Below, piece after piece: positions 44,493-53,500 of a stretch of DNA of 64,000 nucleotides (position 1 is its first letter; each line of letters starts with the position of its first letter). Origin of the DNA: Planctomycetota bacterium (GTDB lineage Bacteria > Planctomycetota > Planctomycetia > Pirellulales > Pirellulaceae); contig JACNKX010000072.1 in the NCBI GenBank assembly GCA_014381825.1, positions 1 through 64,000 on the forward strand. Direction: 5' to 3'. Position numbers and translations under genes: made by a program. A model generated the notes under the pieces. That model saw only the letters and a program-made list of their open reading frames with translations, was not told where the DNA came from and searched no databases.

Positions 44493-46292
44493 CTAGTGAT
44501 CGGACTTGCCGGTTTGTTCGACACCGTCCGGTGGTGGTTGCGTCTGGGGATAAAAATCTGCATCAACTTCTGGCGAGCCATACTCGTAGGGCCCGCGATA
44601 GACGATCGGCTGAAAATCAAAGTTACCGTGTCCTGGCGGGCTCGGTGCTGTCCATTCGAGTCCATTCGCTCGCCACGGATTTCGACCGACGGTCGGTCCC
44701 CAGAACATGCTGTAGATGAAGTTCCCCGCGAAGATCACTTGTGAAGCTACCATGCCAATTGCACAAATCGTCATGAACTGATTCATCGGTTGCAAATTCG
44801 AGAACGTCTCGTAGTCATAAGGATCCGCGAGCCGACGTGGAAAGCCGCGGGCACCTAATATGTGCATCAGGTAGAACGTGCCGTTCATGAACACGAATGT
44901 GAGGAAGAAATGCACTTTTCCCAACTGATCGTTCATCATGCGACCGAACATCTTCGGGAACCAGAAATAGATGGCTCCAAAGACAGCCATGGCCGTTCCT
45001 GTGAACAGAACGTAATGAAAGTGAGCCACGATAAAGTACGTATCGTGAATAAATATGTCGACGGGCGTTGCCGCCATGAAGATTCCCGACAACCCTCCGA
45101 TGATAAACATCGAAACGAATGACAGAGAGAACAACATTGGTGTCGTATAATACAGTCGCCCACCCCAGATCGTGCCAAGCCAGTTAAAGACTTTCACAGC
45201 ACTTGGCAACGCGATCATCATGGTTGCCACCATGAACGTCATGCCGAGAACGGGATTCATCCCCGACACGAACATGTGGTGCCCCCACACGATGAAACCG
45301 AGCCCGGCAATACCGGAAATCGAGTACACCATCGGCTTGTAACCAAACAGTGGTTTGCGGGCGAAGCACGAGATGATGTCAGAAACCATACCCATCGCAG
45401 GCAGGATCATGATGTATACAGCGGGGTGCGAGTAGAACCAAAATAAGTGCTGCCATAGAAGTGGCTGACCACCCCCACTGGCGGCGACCGAGTTATTAAC
45501 GACCAAACCTTCCGGAACAAAGAAGCCCGTTCCGATCATGCGATCCAGAAGCTGCATAAAACCGGCGGCGGTCAGCACGGGCAAAGCAAATGCCTGAAGA
45601 ATTGCCGTGATGAACATTGCCCAGATCGTCATTGGCAGACGAAACATCGTCATGCCAGGGGCTCGCATTTGAATAATGGTGGTCATGTAGTTGACCGAAC
45701 CAAGCATCGACGAAATACCGACGCAAGTCACACCGAGCAGCCACAATGTCTGTGGCCAATGACTGCCAGGCGCCGCTTCCCACACGGCAGAGAGTGGCGG
45801 ATACGACGTCCAGCCTCCTCCGGCTCCGTATGGCGGAAAGAAGAAGCTCATGCCGATCAGACCGAACGCGGGCCACATGAACCAGTAGCTCAACATGTTC
45901 AACGTCGGAAACGCCATATCGTCGGCACCGATCATCAGGGGGATCAAGTAATTCCCGAAGGCTCCAGCAAGAATCGGAATGATCACAAAGAAGATCATCA
46001 CCGTGGCATGCATCGTAAACAGCGTCGTATAGAACTCGGGCGAGATCTGGCCACCCTCACCGGAGAACAGCATCGGGCCAATGACCGGCATACCTTCCCA
46101 GGGCCAAGCAAGCTGGACGCGAATTCCCAAAGCCAAGAGGCCACCGATCAAGAACCACAGCAACGTCGAGAACAGGAATTGCAATCCGATAATCTTGTGA
46201 TCTTTTGAGAACACGTACTTCGAAATGAATTCGCTGACCCCACCACTTTGTGTGTGCTCGTCGGCGTGTGAGTCGACCGTCGTACTACTCAT
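44493..46292 (-). CDS. ctaD: Cytochrome c oxidase subunit I (A2-type)
   Basis: The 599-residue catalytic subunit has haem a His (MHATVMIFF), the CuB His and cross-linked Tyr in YSHPAVYIMILP, HHMFVSGMNP, the K-channel Lys in SAVKVFNWLG, and the haem a3/a pair in IVAHFHYVLFTG. YSHP in place of an HPEVY-type Glu marks the A2 (caa3-like) subfamily. It reduces oxygen and pumps protons. Start 46292 overlaps the subunit II stop by 8 bases; the longer frame to 46382 is rejected because it runs inside subunit II. C-terminal residues are acidic and poorly conserved. Confidence 0.97.
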   Translation of the reverse strand: MSSTTVDSHADEHTQSGGVSEFISKYVFSKDHKIIGLQFLFSTLLWFLIGGLLALGIRVQLAWPWEGMPVIGPMLFSGEGGQISPEFYTTLFTMHATVMIFFVIIPILAGAFGNYLIPLMIGADDMAFPTLNMLSYWFMWPAFGLIGMSFFFPPYGAGGGWTSYPPLSAVWEAAPGSHWPQTLWLLGVTCVGISSMLGSVNYMTTIIQMRAPGMTMFRLPMTIWAMFITAILQAFALPVLTAAGFMQLLDRMIGTGFFVPEGLVVNNSVAASGGGQPLLWQHLFWFYSHPAVYIMILPAMGMVSDIISCFARKPLFGYKPMVYSISGIAGLGFIVWGHHMFVSGMNPVLGMTFMVATMMIALPSAVKVFNWLGTIWGGRLYYTTPMLFSLSFVSMFIIGGLSGIFMAATPVDIFIHDTYFIVAHFHYVLFTGTAMAVFGAIYFWFPKMFGRMMNDQLGKVHFFLTFVFMNGTFYLMHILGARGFPRRLADPYDYETFSNLQPMNQFMTICAIGMVASQVIFAGNFIYSMFWGPTVGRNPWRANGLEWTAPSPPGHGNFDFQPIVYRGPYEYGSPEVDADFYPQTQPPPDGVEQTGKSDH

Positions 46293-47151
46293 CTTCGTCT
46301 CCTGCCTTCGGCGTAAACTCCGAACGCTCTTGTTCTTCGATCTGCTCTTCAAGCCAGGTGTCGAACTTCTCTCGACTTTCAATCGTCAGTCGGCCACGCA
46401 TTTTGTAATGTCCCCAGCCACAAAGCTCGGCACAAACGACGTCAAAGATTCCAGTCTGATTGGCTCGGAACCAAACAAACTGCTTCATGCCGGGAACGAT
46501 GTCCTGTTTGATTCGCAAATTCGGCAAGAAGAAACTGTGCAGGACGTCTTCGCTTTTGATCGCAATCACAACGTCTTCGTCGACCGGGATATGTAGATCA
46601 TTGACGGAGTAAAGATCATCGGTCGTGCCGATTTCGCCGTCTTTGCCGGCATAGCGAAGTCGCCATTCGAATTGTCGACCGGTGACTTCGACGAGTGGGC
46701 GTTTCGGAATGTCATCGTCTGTATCCTCAATGCCGTCAGCACCAACGGACTCAGTAGGCCGCCGCATCTTGGCGTCTGCCCAGGCGTTCATCTGATAGAT
46801 CGCGATGAACAGCAAAGTTGCCGCCGGAAGGATCGACCAAACGATCTCCAAGGCGTGACTGCCGTGAGTGAATCTTACAGGCTCGTCGTTCTTCTCGGCG
46901 TCGTATTTCCAAAGGAACAAGAACAATGCGACGCTGGTCCCGACAAATATCACGCCCGTCAGACCAAGAATGAACATGAACAAGCGATCAATCACCGGAC
47001 CATCTTCGCTCACGTTCAAGGGCAGCCAATTGTCTGCGGGAAATGAGAACGGTCCGCCGCTCATGGGCCAGATATTGCCCATGGCGCAGACGAATGTCAG
47101 CACTCCGATTATCGGAACCGACAAGAACAATAAACTCCAAAACCGTCCCAC
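46285..47151 (-). CDS. ctaC: Cytochrome c oxidase subunit II
   Basis: The 288-residue protein has two N-terminal membrane spans and a cupredoxin domain with the binuclear CuA site: EDVLHSFFLP (His) and CAELCGWGHYKMRG (Cys-x3-Cys, His, Met). It accepts electrons from cytochrome or copper carriers and gives them to subunit I. A GTG start (47151) lies after GGGAG, itself near the end of the dihaem cytochrome gene. No fused cytochrome c domain is present, unlike classical caa3 enzymes. The dihaem cytochrome encoded just upstream may take that place. Confidence 0.96.
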   Translation of the reverse strand: MGRFWSLLFLSVPIIGVLTFVCAMGNIWPMSGGPFSFPADNWLPLNVSEDGPVIDRLFMFILGLTGVIFVGTSVALFLFLWKYDAEKNDEPVRFTHGSHALEIVWSILPAATLLFIAIYQMNAWADAKMRRPTESVGADGIEDTDDDIPKRPLVEVTGRQFEWRLRYAGKDGEIGTTDDLYSVNDLHIPVDEDVVIAIKSEDVLHSFFLPNLRIKQDIVPGMKQFVWFRANQTGIFDVVCAELCGWGHYKMRGRLTIESREKFDTWLEEQIEEQERSEFTPKAGDEDE

Positions 47152-47165
47152 GTTCGTCTCCCGGT

Positions 47166-48422
47166 TTACAGACGTTCTCTCTGATAGCCTTGTTCGATCA
47201 CCGGCGGAAGGCTGATCGATTCATAGGGCAGATTTCGGACGTAATCGACCAACGACCAGATGTCGTCTTTAGTCAGACCTTTCGTTCCCGCTGCAGCATC
47301 GTCTCCAATAACCAACGTCGCTGGCATCGGCGTTCCATCGATACCATTGTGGATTCGCCGGTATAAATCGATTGGACGTCGACCGCCACGATACACTCCC
47401 TGACGCAAATTACGCGGGTGAATGTTGCGCGGTGGCAGAACGAAATTACCAAGTCCGAGGAACTGTTCGAGCGCTTCTTCGTTGATCGGCTCAAGCTCCT
47501 TCGTCCAATCGTCATAGTCCGTCTTTTGGCCGTCGCCCAACGCAGAATCACCGTGGCACTTCACACAATTGGCGATAGGGCCATAAAACAATTCACGTCC
47601 ATGCTTAATGGAGGCAACCAAGTCACGCTCTGGATCCGGTGCCTCGATCGGCGTGGCCTGCGATTCAGCATCGACCCATTTCTGGACTACCCTAGCAGCT
47701 GTCTCGCGAATGGAGGCAGCCTGTTCGGATCTGTCTTCTCGCGATCCGGTCACATCTAGCAGCCGCTCTCCCTCCACCAAGTCAGCGGTAAGATATGCGA
47801 GTTCGCGCTCGACCTCGCCTCGTATGCTGAGGTAGCGGACGTAACTGATCAATGCTTCGATTTCGTTATTCGGCAATACCTTAAACGATGGCATTGCCGT
47901 ACCGGGAATCCCATTCGCGAGAATGTCTCTCAGGTCTTCGTGGGTCGGCTTCCCCGCCTTCGGGGTCGATTTGAACTTGAAAACGCCCATGCGGTAATCA
48001 CGCGGATAAGGATTCAGAAAAGCAGCGGTTGGTCCAGCACCATCACCAGTGACGCCATGACAATGGGCACAATGTTCTCGATACAAACCACGAGCGCGGC
48101 CTCGTTCGTCACTACTAACAGGGCCTGATGCGACGTGAAGTTGCGTGGCATCGAGAACATTCGCGATATCGATACCACCAAGTTTCGGAACATTAGGTTT
48201 GTCCGGTGTACCGAACATACCCGCCAGGACTTCGGCGATGTCGCGCCTTTGCTGCGGCGAAATCTCGACGTTCAAATCGCGCTCTTGCTTTAGGATATAG
48301 ACCGCATTTTCGCTGAACTTTGCTTTCGTCGTGCAACCGACGAAGGAGCTGACCAACAGCACCAATACAACGCAACCGACGAAGGAACGCGACGAAACGG
48401 AATTTGAGAGATAACGAGACAT
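47166..48422 (-). CDS. Dihaem cytochrome c lipoprotein
   Basis: The 418-residue protein has a lipobox (VSSFVGC) and two cytochrome c domains, with haem sites CAHCHG and CVKCHG. Met-bearing lines such as NGIPGTAMPSFKVLPNNEIEA (first domain) and GIDGTPMPATL (second) offer the sixth ligand. It should be a membrane-anchored electron carrier to CuA. The start at 48422 places the lipobox near residue 26; an upstream GTG is possible. It ends 14 bases before subunit II, so coupled translation is likely. The two haem domains are separated by a charged helix of ~60 residues. Confidence 0.9.
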   Translation of the reverse strand: MSRYLSNSVSSRSFVGCVVLVLLVSSFVGCTTKAKFSENAVYILKQERDLNVEISPQQRRDIAEVLAGMFGTPDKPNVPKLGGIDIANVLDATQLHVASGPVSSDERGRARGLYREHCAHCHGVTGDGAGPTAAFLNPYPRDYRMGVFKFKSTPKAGKPTHEDLRDILANGIPGTAMPSFKVLPNNEIEALISYVRYLSIRGEVERELAYLTADLVEGERLLDVTGSREDRSEQAASIRETAARVVQKWVDAESQATPIEAPDPERDLVASIKHGRELFYGPIANCVKCHGDSALGDGQKTDYDDWTKELEPINEEALEQFLGLGNFVLPPRNIHPRNLRQGVYRGGRRPIDLYRRIHNGIDGTPMPATLVIGDDAAAGTKGLTKDDIWSLVDYVRNLPYESISLPPVIEQGYQRERL

Positions 48423-48480
48423 ATTCTTTATCGCAAGTACGGGAAATCCTTTGTCCACCAACAGACAAATCTACTGACTA

Positions 48481-49392
48481 CTAAAATGCACTGGCACCTA
48501 TCTCGATACTCATCCCAACTCCGTCGCCATCGGCCAGCGTGCGAGTGAATTTGCCCTTCGGCCACTTTTCACTCACATTGTTGACAGTCACGGCTTGGAT
48601 ATACCCCGCCTTCTCGTGCCACACTCGAAACTCTAATTCGACTCCTGCCGGCACGTTCGAAATGCTAAATGCGCCGCTGGCATCTGACACTGCAAAGTAA
48701 GGATTGTCACAGACCATCATCGAGGCCTTCATCCACGGATGAATGGAACACGATACCGGGAACGGCGACGGCGAGGAGGACCCGGGTACATAAGGGGCAA
48801 AGCCGTTGGCCGGCACCGAAATATTCGCAGCCGCCGCACCACGCACAGACGCCAGATTCGTGTTGTGCCCGACGGGATCGCTATTGAGGACTTTCATGGT
48901 TTGCGTTGACCACATGACTCCCAAGCGACTCAGAAAAACACACTCCTTCTGATCGAAGATGACTTCCGCATCGCGAGCCGCCTCGTAGGACTCATGAATC
49001 CAAGCTGGATTGTCCGACGGGATCTTGCTGGAAACATAGATCAGCACATTCTGCAGCGTTCCGCCTTCCCCCACCATGACAACATTATCAAGAACCTGCC
49101 TCCCACCCGGTGCGCATACATTCGTGTCCTTGTCGACTTTGAGTGCCGGATTCGGTGGCACCGCGCCATTGATCTTGAACGTCCCGGACAGCGTCGCCCA
49201 GCCGGTAGGATCAGCCAATACCTCAGCTGCTCCGCTGCCTTCAGAGGAAACTCCGTCTTCCAAAGCACTTCGCACCGTGTTAATGGTGTCATCGGTCACC
49301 GATACCGACGGAGGCAGCACGCGTGGACAACCGCACAACGAGACCGCAATGCAAGCAGCCCAAACGATGAAAGCGTTTCTTGTCGACAACAT
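48481..49392 (-). CDS. Blue-copper-like (cupredoxin) lipoprotein
   Basis: The 303-residue protein starts with a lipoprotein signal (VWAACIAVSLCGC). It carries the cupredoxin-like domain seen three times in this operon: Cys in NVCAPGGRQVLD, the His of PVGHNTN, then CSIHPWMKAS, where Cys, His and Met fit a type 1 copper site. A C-terminal beta-sandwich (SISNVPAGVELEFRVWHEK) follows, as in carboxypeptidase regulatory domains. It is likely a periplasm-side electron carrier, or a copper store. It is the most diverged of the three. Start ATG 49392. Confidence 0.78.
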   Translation of the reverse strand: MLSTRNAFIVWAACIAVSLCGCPRVLPPSVSVTDDTINTVRSALEDGVSSEGSGAAEVLADPTGWATLSGTFKINGAVPPNPALKVDKDTNVCAPGGRQVLDNVVMVGEGGTLQNVLIYVSSKIPSDNPAWIHESYEAARDAEVIFDQKECVFLSRLGVMWSTQTMKVLNSDPVGHNTNLASVRGAAAANISVPANGFAPYVPGSSSPSPFPVSCSIHPWMKASMMVCDNPYFAVSDASGAFSISNVPAGVELEFRVWHEKAGYIQAVTVNNVSEKWPKGKFTRTLADGDGVGMSIEIGASAF

Positions 49393-49469
49393 TGACTTCT
49401 CTCACTCACAAAACACCGCAACATGGGCCAGCACTATGTGAGGCTGGTCAACGTCCGGGTCGTGTTTCC

Positions 49470-50237
49470 CTACGGTTTGTACTTGATCTCGCCAAGGTCG
49501 TTCATACCCGGCTCAATCGTGATTTCGACGCGGCCTCGTTTCCACTCCGTCGCCTTGCCATCCTGCTTCACGCTCGCAACATAACCACCAGATTCCTGCC
49601 AAAACTGAAACGTCCATTTGCCGACCGGCAGGTTCTTTATCACAAGCTCTCCGTTCTTGTTACTCACAGCTGCATACGGCGTATCCTGGACCACTAGCCA
49701 TGCCGTCATCCATGGGTGGATGTTGCAAGCAACCTTCGCCGGTAAGCGTTCGGCTAGCGTCAGCTTTTTCTCGACCTGACCGCTGGATGGAATCAAGATG
49801 TTTTGCGGCGGATTGCTGAACGTCGAATAGTTAGTGTTGTGGCCAACGGCGTCGGTGTTCTTCAAGACGAGCGTCTGCGATGTTCGCAAAAGGGCCACGT
49901 GCGGCTCAAATCGACACTTTTTGTTATCGAGAACTACTTTTGCATTCGCCGTTGCTGCGTAGTCCGGATGGACGGCAGGTTTTGGACCAGTACGTGTGTA
50001 GATATAGGCGATGACATTGGCGATGCCACCGTTCTCCTTGTTCACGACAAGCTGCTCATCAACTAGACCAAATGGGCCGCAGTATTGAGGATCCTTGTTC
50101 ACGCTGATCGACGTCGCGACAGGTGCCGTTCCGTCGTAGACGAACGTCAATTTCAAGTCACCCCACTCGGCAGCGTATCCGAAACTGCCACTCAAAAGGG
50201 AGACAACTAACAGGCCGAGTGCAAATACAATTCTCAT
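49470..50237 (-). CDS. Secreted blue-copper-like protein
   Basis: The 255-residue protein has a cleavable signal peptide (ending SFGYAAEWG) and the same two-part domain. Residues WGDLKLTFVYDGTAP, CGPFGLVDEQLVV, CRFEP, AVGHNTNYSTF and CNIHPWMTAWLVV match the C-terminus of the giant cytochrome closely, showing duplication. The His-Cys-His-Met set fits a type 1 copper site. As a free protein it could shuttle electrons between the giant cytochrome and the oxidase. 276 bases separate it from the cytochrome gene. Confidence 0.8.
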   Translation of the reverse strand: MRIVFALGLLVVSLLSGSFGYAAEWGDLKLTFVYDGTAPVATSISVNKDPQYCGPFGLVDEQLVVNKENGGIANVIAYIYTRTGPKPAVHPDYAATANAKVVLDNKKCRFEPHVALLRTSQTLVLKNTDAVGHNTNYSTFSNPPQNILIPSSGQVEKKLTLAERLPAKVACNIHPWMTAWLVVQDTPYAAVSNKNGELVIKNLPVGKWTFQFWQESGGYVASVKQDGKATEWKRGRVEITIEPGMNDLGEIKYKP

Positions 50238-50513
50238 GATGCTTCATTTCCTTCCTCGGACTCACTGGGCTCCGCCAGTCACCGAGTCAATGTCGCAAGT
50301 CACCGGATCCGACGACTGCGAGGCGTACCCACAGTTCCGTGGGCAGTTTCAGGTGGGACCAATATCAAACAAACATTGGCCAAACAGGTGGGACTAACGG
50401 AAACTCATTATAAGCGACTCGATTCGCTAGATCTACGAGCCGCTATCCCGCCGTCCGCCACCACAAACTGCCTATCTAAATTAGCGTTCTCCTAAAATGA
50501 CTTATGCGTTAAA

Positions 50514-53500
50514 TCACGGCTTGGGCGCGAATTGAACCGAACCAATGTCCGTAATCTTTCCATCCTCGATCTTCACTTCGACAAGGCCCTTCTTCCACTC
50601 GGACTTCTTGCCGTTGACTTTCACATCCTGCACGTAGCCTTGTACTTCTTGCCAGAATTGAATCGTCCAATCACCCTCTGGCAGATTCTTGACTTCCAAA
50701 TTGCCATCTTTATCGCTCACGGCTGCGTAGGGATCGTCGCGCACAACTAGCCAAGCGGTCATCCAAGGGTGAATGCTGCACGCAACCCCTGCCGCACGCC
50801 GCTCAGCTCGCGGGAACAATTTATTCGCCGTTGCGCCGGCGGGAATAATATCGTTGATTGCCGGATTGGCGAACGTCTCAATCTTCGTGTTGTGCCCCAC
50901 CGTGTCGGAGTTCTTTAACACCAGCGTTTGTGGGGTCCACAGAACTGTCACTCGCGGCTCGAACCGGCATTTGTTGTTATCTAGCACGATCTCATCGCGA
51001 ACATGCTCAAGATACGATTCATGGATCGGAATCGGTGAGTTATTGCGACCGCGATATAGAGTCGCGACAATGTTTTGAATTCCACCATTCTCGGCGTTTA
51101 CAACCACCTTCTCATCAACCAGACCAAACTTGCCGCAGAATTCTTGATCTTTCGTAACGTTCGTCGGAAGCGGCGAAGGGGCTGTTCCGTCGTAAGTGAA
51201 CCGGACTTTCAAATCCCCCCACCCAGTCGCCTTTGGAAGATTCTTCAAAAAGTCGGGCAGTGGCTTTGCGCTTGCTACTGGTGCGGGCTTAGGCTGGGGT
51301 GACGGCACGACCGGCTTTGGCACAGGCGTCGATGGCTTCGGAGTTGGCGAGGGCTGGTCGGGACGGGCCACCGGGGAAGGAACTACGGCGGTAGATGCCG
51401 TAGGTTCACCGGTAATTAGTTCCGCGACAGAGCTGCGCTGCTTTGAGTACTTGTCGTAGTTCAACAACAAGTCGACCAATGCATCGACCTGCTCAACACT
51501 CGTACCATGATAAAGATCCTGACTCACGCCACCCATATGCTCAAGATCTGGATCGTAGGGAACATTCACTGGCATACTTGTGTACGGTAAGACCGTCTTC
51601 GGATTGGCGATCCAATTCCGCAAGAACCCAGGCCGAAGTCGGTTGTAGACCACCGCCAGATTCGGAGCCTTGGCTCGGTCAGCACCCTTGGGCTCGAAGT
51701 CACCGACTAAATGGCACTTCACACAATAGTTATTGTTAGTAACAACCTTCATGGCGTCGCCGAAGCGATTCCCCGCACCTCCACTCGCCTGCTGGTAGGC
51801 AGCCGCCAGGGAACTGAGATGGTTATCTTGCTGGCGTTCGCTCGAATCGTAGGGATAGTCAACGTTGTCGATCGCAGCGAAGTAGTTAACCAGTTTCGTC
51901 GCTTCTTCCGGCGACATGTTGAATCGCGGCATTCTCAGGACGACAGCAGGTCGAATCGGATACGGGTTCAACAGGAAGTCGTGTAGCCAGCTTGATTGAA
52001 CCTTGGAACCTTCACCAACCAACGGGGGCGGCAACCAACCCCAAGCTTCCGTGCCTTTGGCGGCTGGGTTCACTTGCTTTTCACGCTGAACGACTGGCTG
52101 CAATAAGTATTTCGCCAGGAACCCGCCGCGCGTCGAATACTTCTTCTCAATCTGCGGCGCACGAACGTTTAGCGGAAGAACACCTACTTCAAACACATTT
52201 CCACCAACCGTCGTTGGCCGCCAAAGATCAAATGGGAACTCAAGCGAACTCGGCGAGTAATCATCCTCGTCCTCGATCGGATCACCGTAATCGTCATAGA
52301 TCAACGGGCGAACTCCACCTGGACGATCTTCTAACGCCGGCATTCCCTTCAAGATTGAATGCATTAGTCCACTGGGATCGACCTTCGCGGATGCCTGAAG
52401 TTGCTCCGGCGTAAAGTGCGTCTTCAAGAAGGGATAAGCTTTACCAGCAGGCTGCTCGCCAAATGCATCGGGCGTGTGAGCAATGGACCAAGCCTCTGGC
52501 TCCAACATGTGACAGCCGGCGCAATTGTACTTGTCGAGAATCTGGCGTCCCTCAGCAATCGCCTTCTGCCGTTCGTCGGGTTGGTAGATGTATTTCTCAG
52601 TTGGAGGATCCGCGACCAAACCGAGCACAAAGGTGATGACGGCCTCTCGCTCCTGGGCAGAAAACGGGAACTTAGGCATCCGAAGACGCTCGTTGTACTT
52701 TTTGTTCTCCGTCTTGTGATAGTCGTAACTACGTGGCTCGGTGAGCTTCTGATAGATGAAGCCAGCACGGTGATGACTTTCGATTTGGCCGTGATAAAAA
52801 TCACGCATCTCCTCGGTTTCGCCATCGTCGCTTGCGTGAGCTTCGTCAGCGTGGAAATCGTCTGCATGAGCGCCGTCGGCATGGGCGTCGTGTCCGCCAT
52901 GTCCGTGGCCTTCGAGATAATGCGTGATATGCTCGAACGCCAACTTGCTCGACTCCTTGCGTCCCCAATCCGCCAACGCCGTACCGATCGGCTTCGCATC
53001 CTCGAAGCCGGGAACGTCGTGGCAACCATAGCAGCCGTATTTTGCGACCGACTTTCTGCCGAGGTACAGTAGCTTGGCATCCGTCGTCAACAGTGCGTTG
53101 ACGACCGCGCCCTCAGCATCAGTGAGCAACTCGATCTCCGCGCCCTTCAGCTCATCGCGCAACCGAGCGGGAATGCCTTCTACGGCATAACGACTCGCAG
53201 CCGCTTCCGCGAAAGCGTCCTTCAGGTTCTCCAGGACCAGTCGATCAAGCGTCGTGGCATCGACGTCTGCACCGCCGGTCAAGGTTCCCTCCGCTGGATG
53301 CCAATCGACCGTCGAGCTTTCGAGTAGATAGGCTACGATATCTGCGGCTGGGTCTGTTGGCTCTAATTCAGCGTCCGTTGTTTCTGCCGCCGGATTTGCT
53401 GCATCCGCCGTCGGGTCTGCCGCTGTGACGACCGGTGGCTCGATGGGAGTCAAGAACAAGTCAGGCATAACGGTTCGAGCGTGATAGCGCGAGGGCTGCT

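Noticed and set aside
46293-46382. Longer start of oxidase subunit I
   Set aside because: The added residues are basic and lie in subunit II coding sequence; the ATG at 46292 gives the normal N-terminus.
52401-53080. Two frames of over 200 codons within the giant cytochrome region
   Set aside because: They lie inside an eight-haem coding region whose frame is certain.
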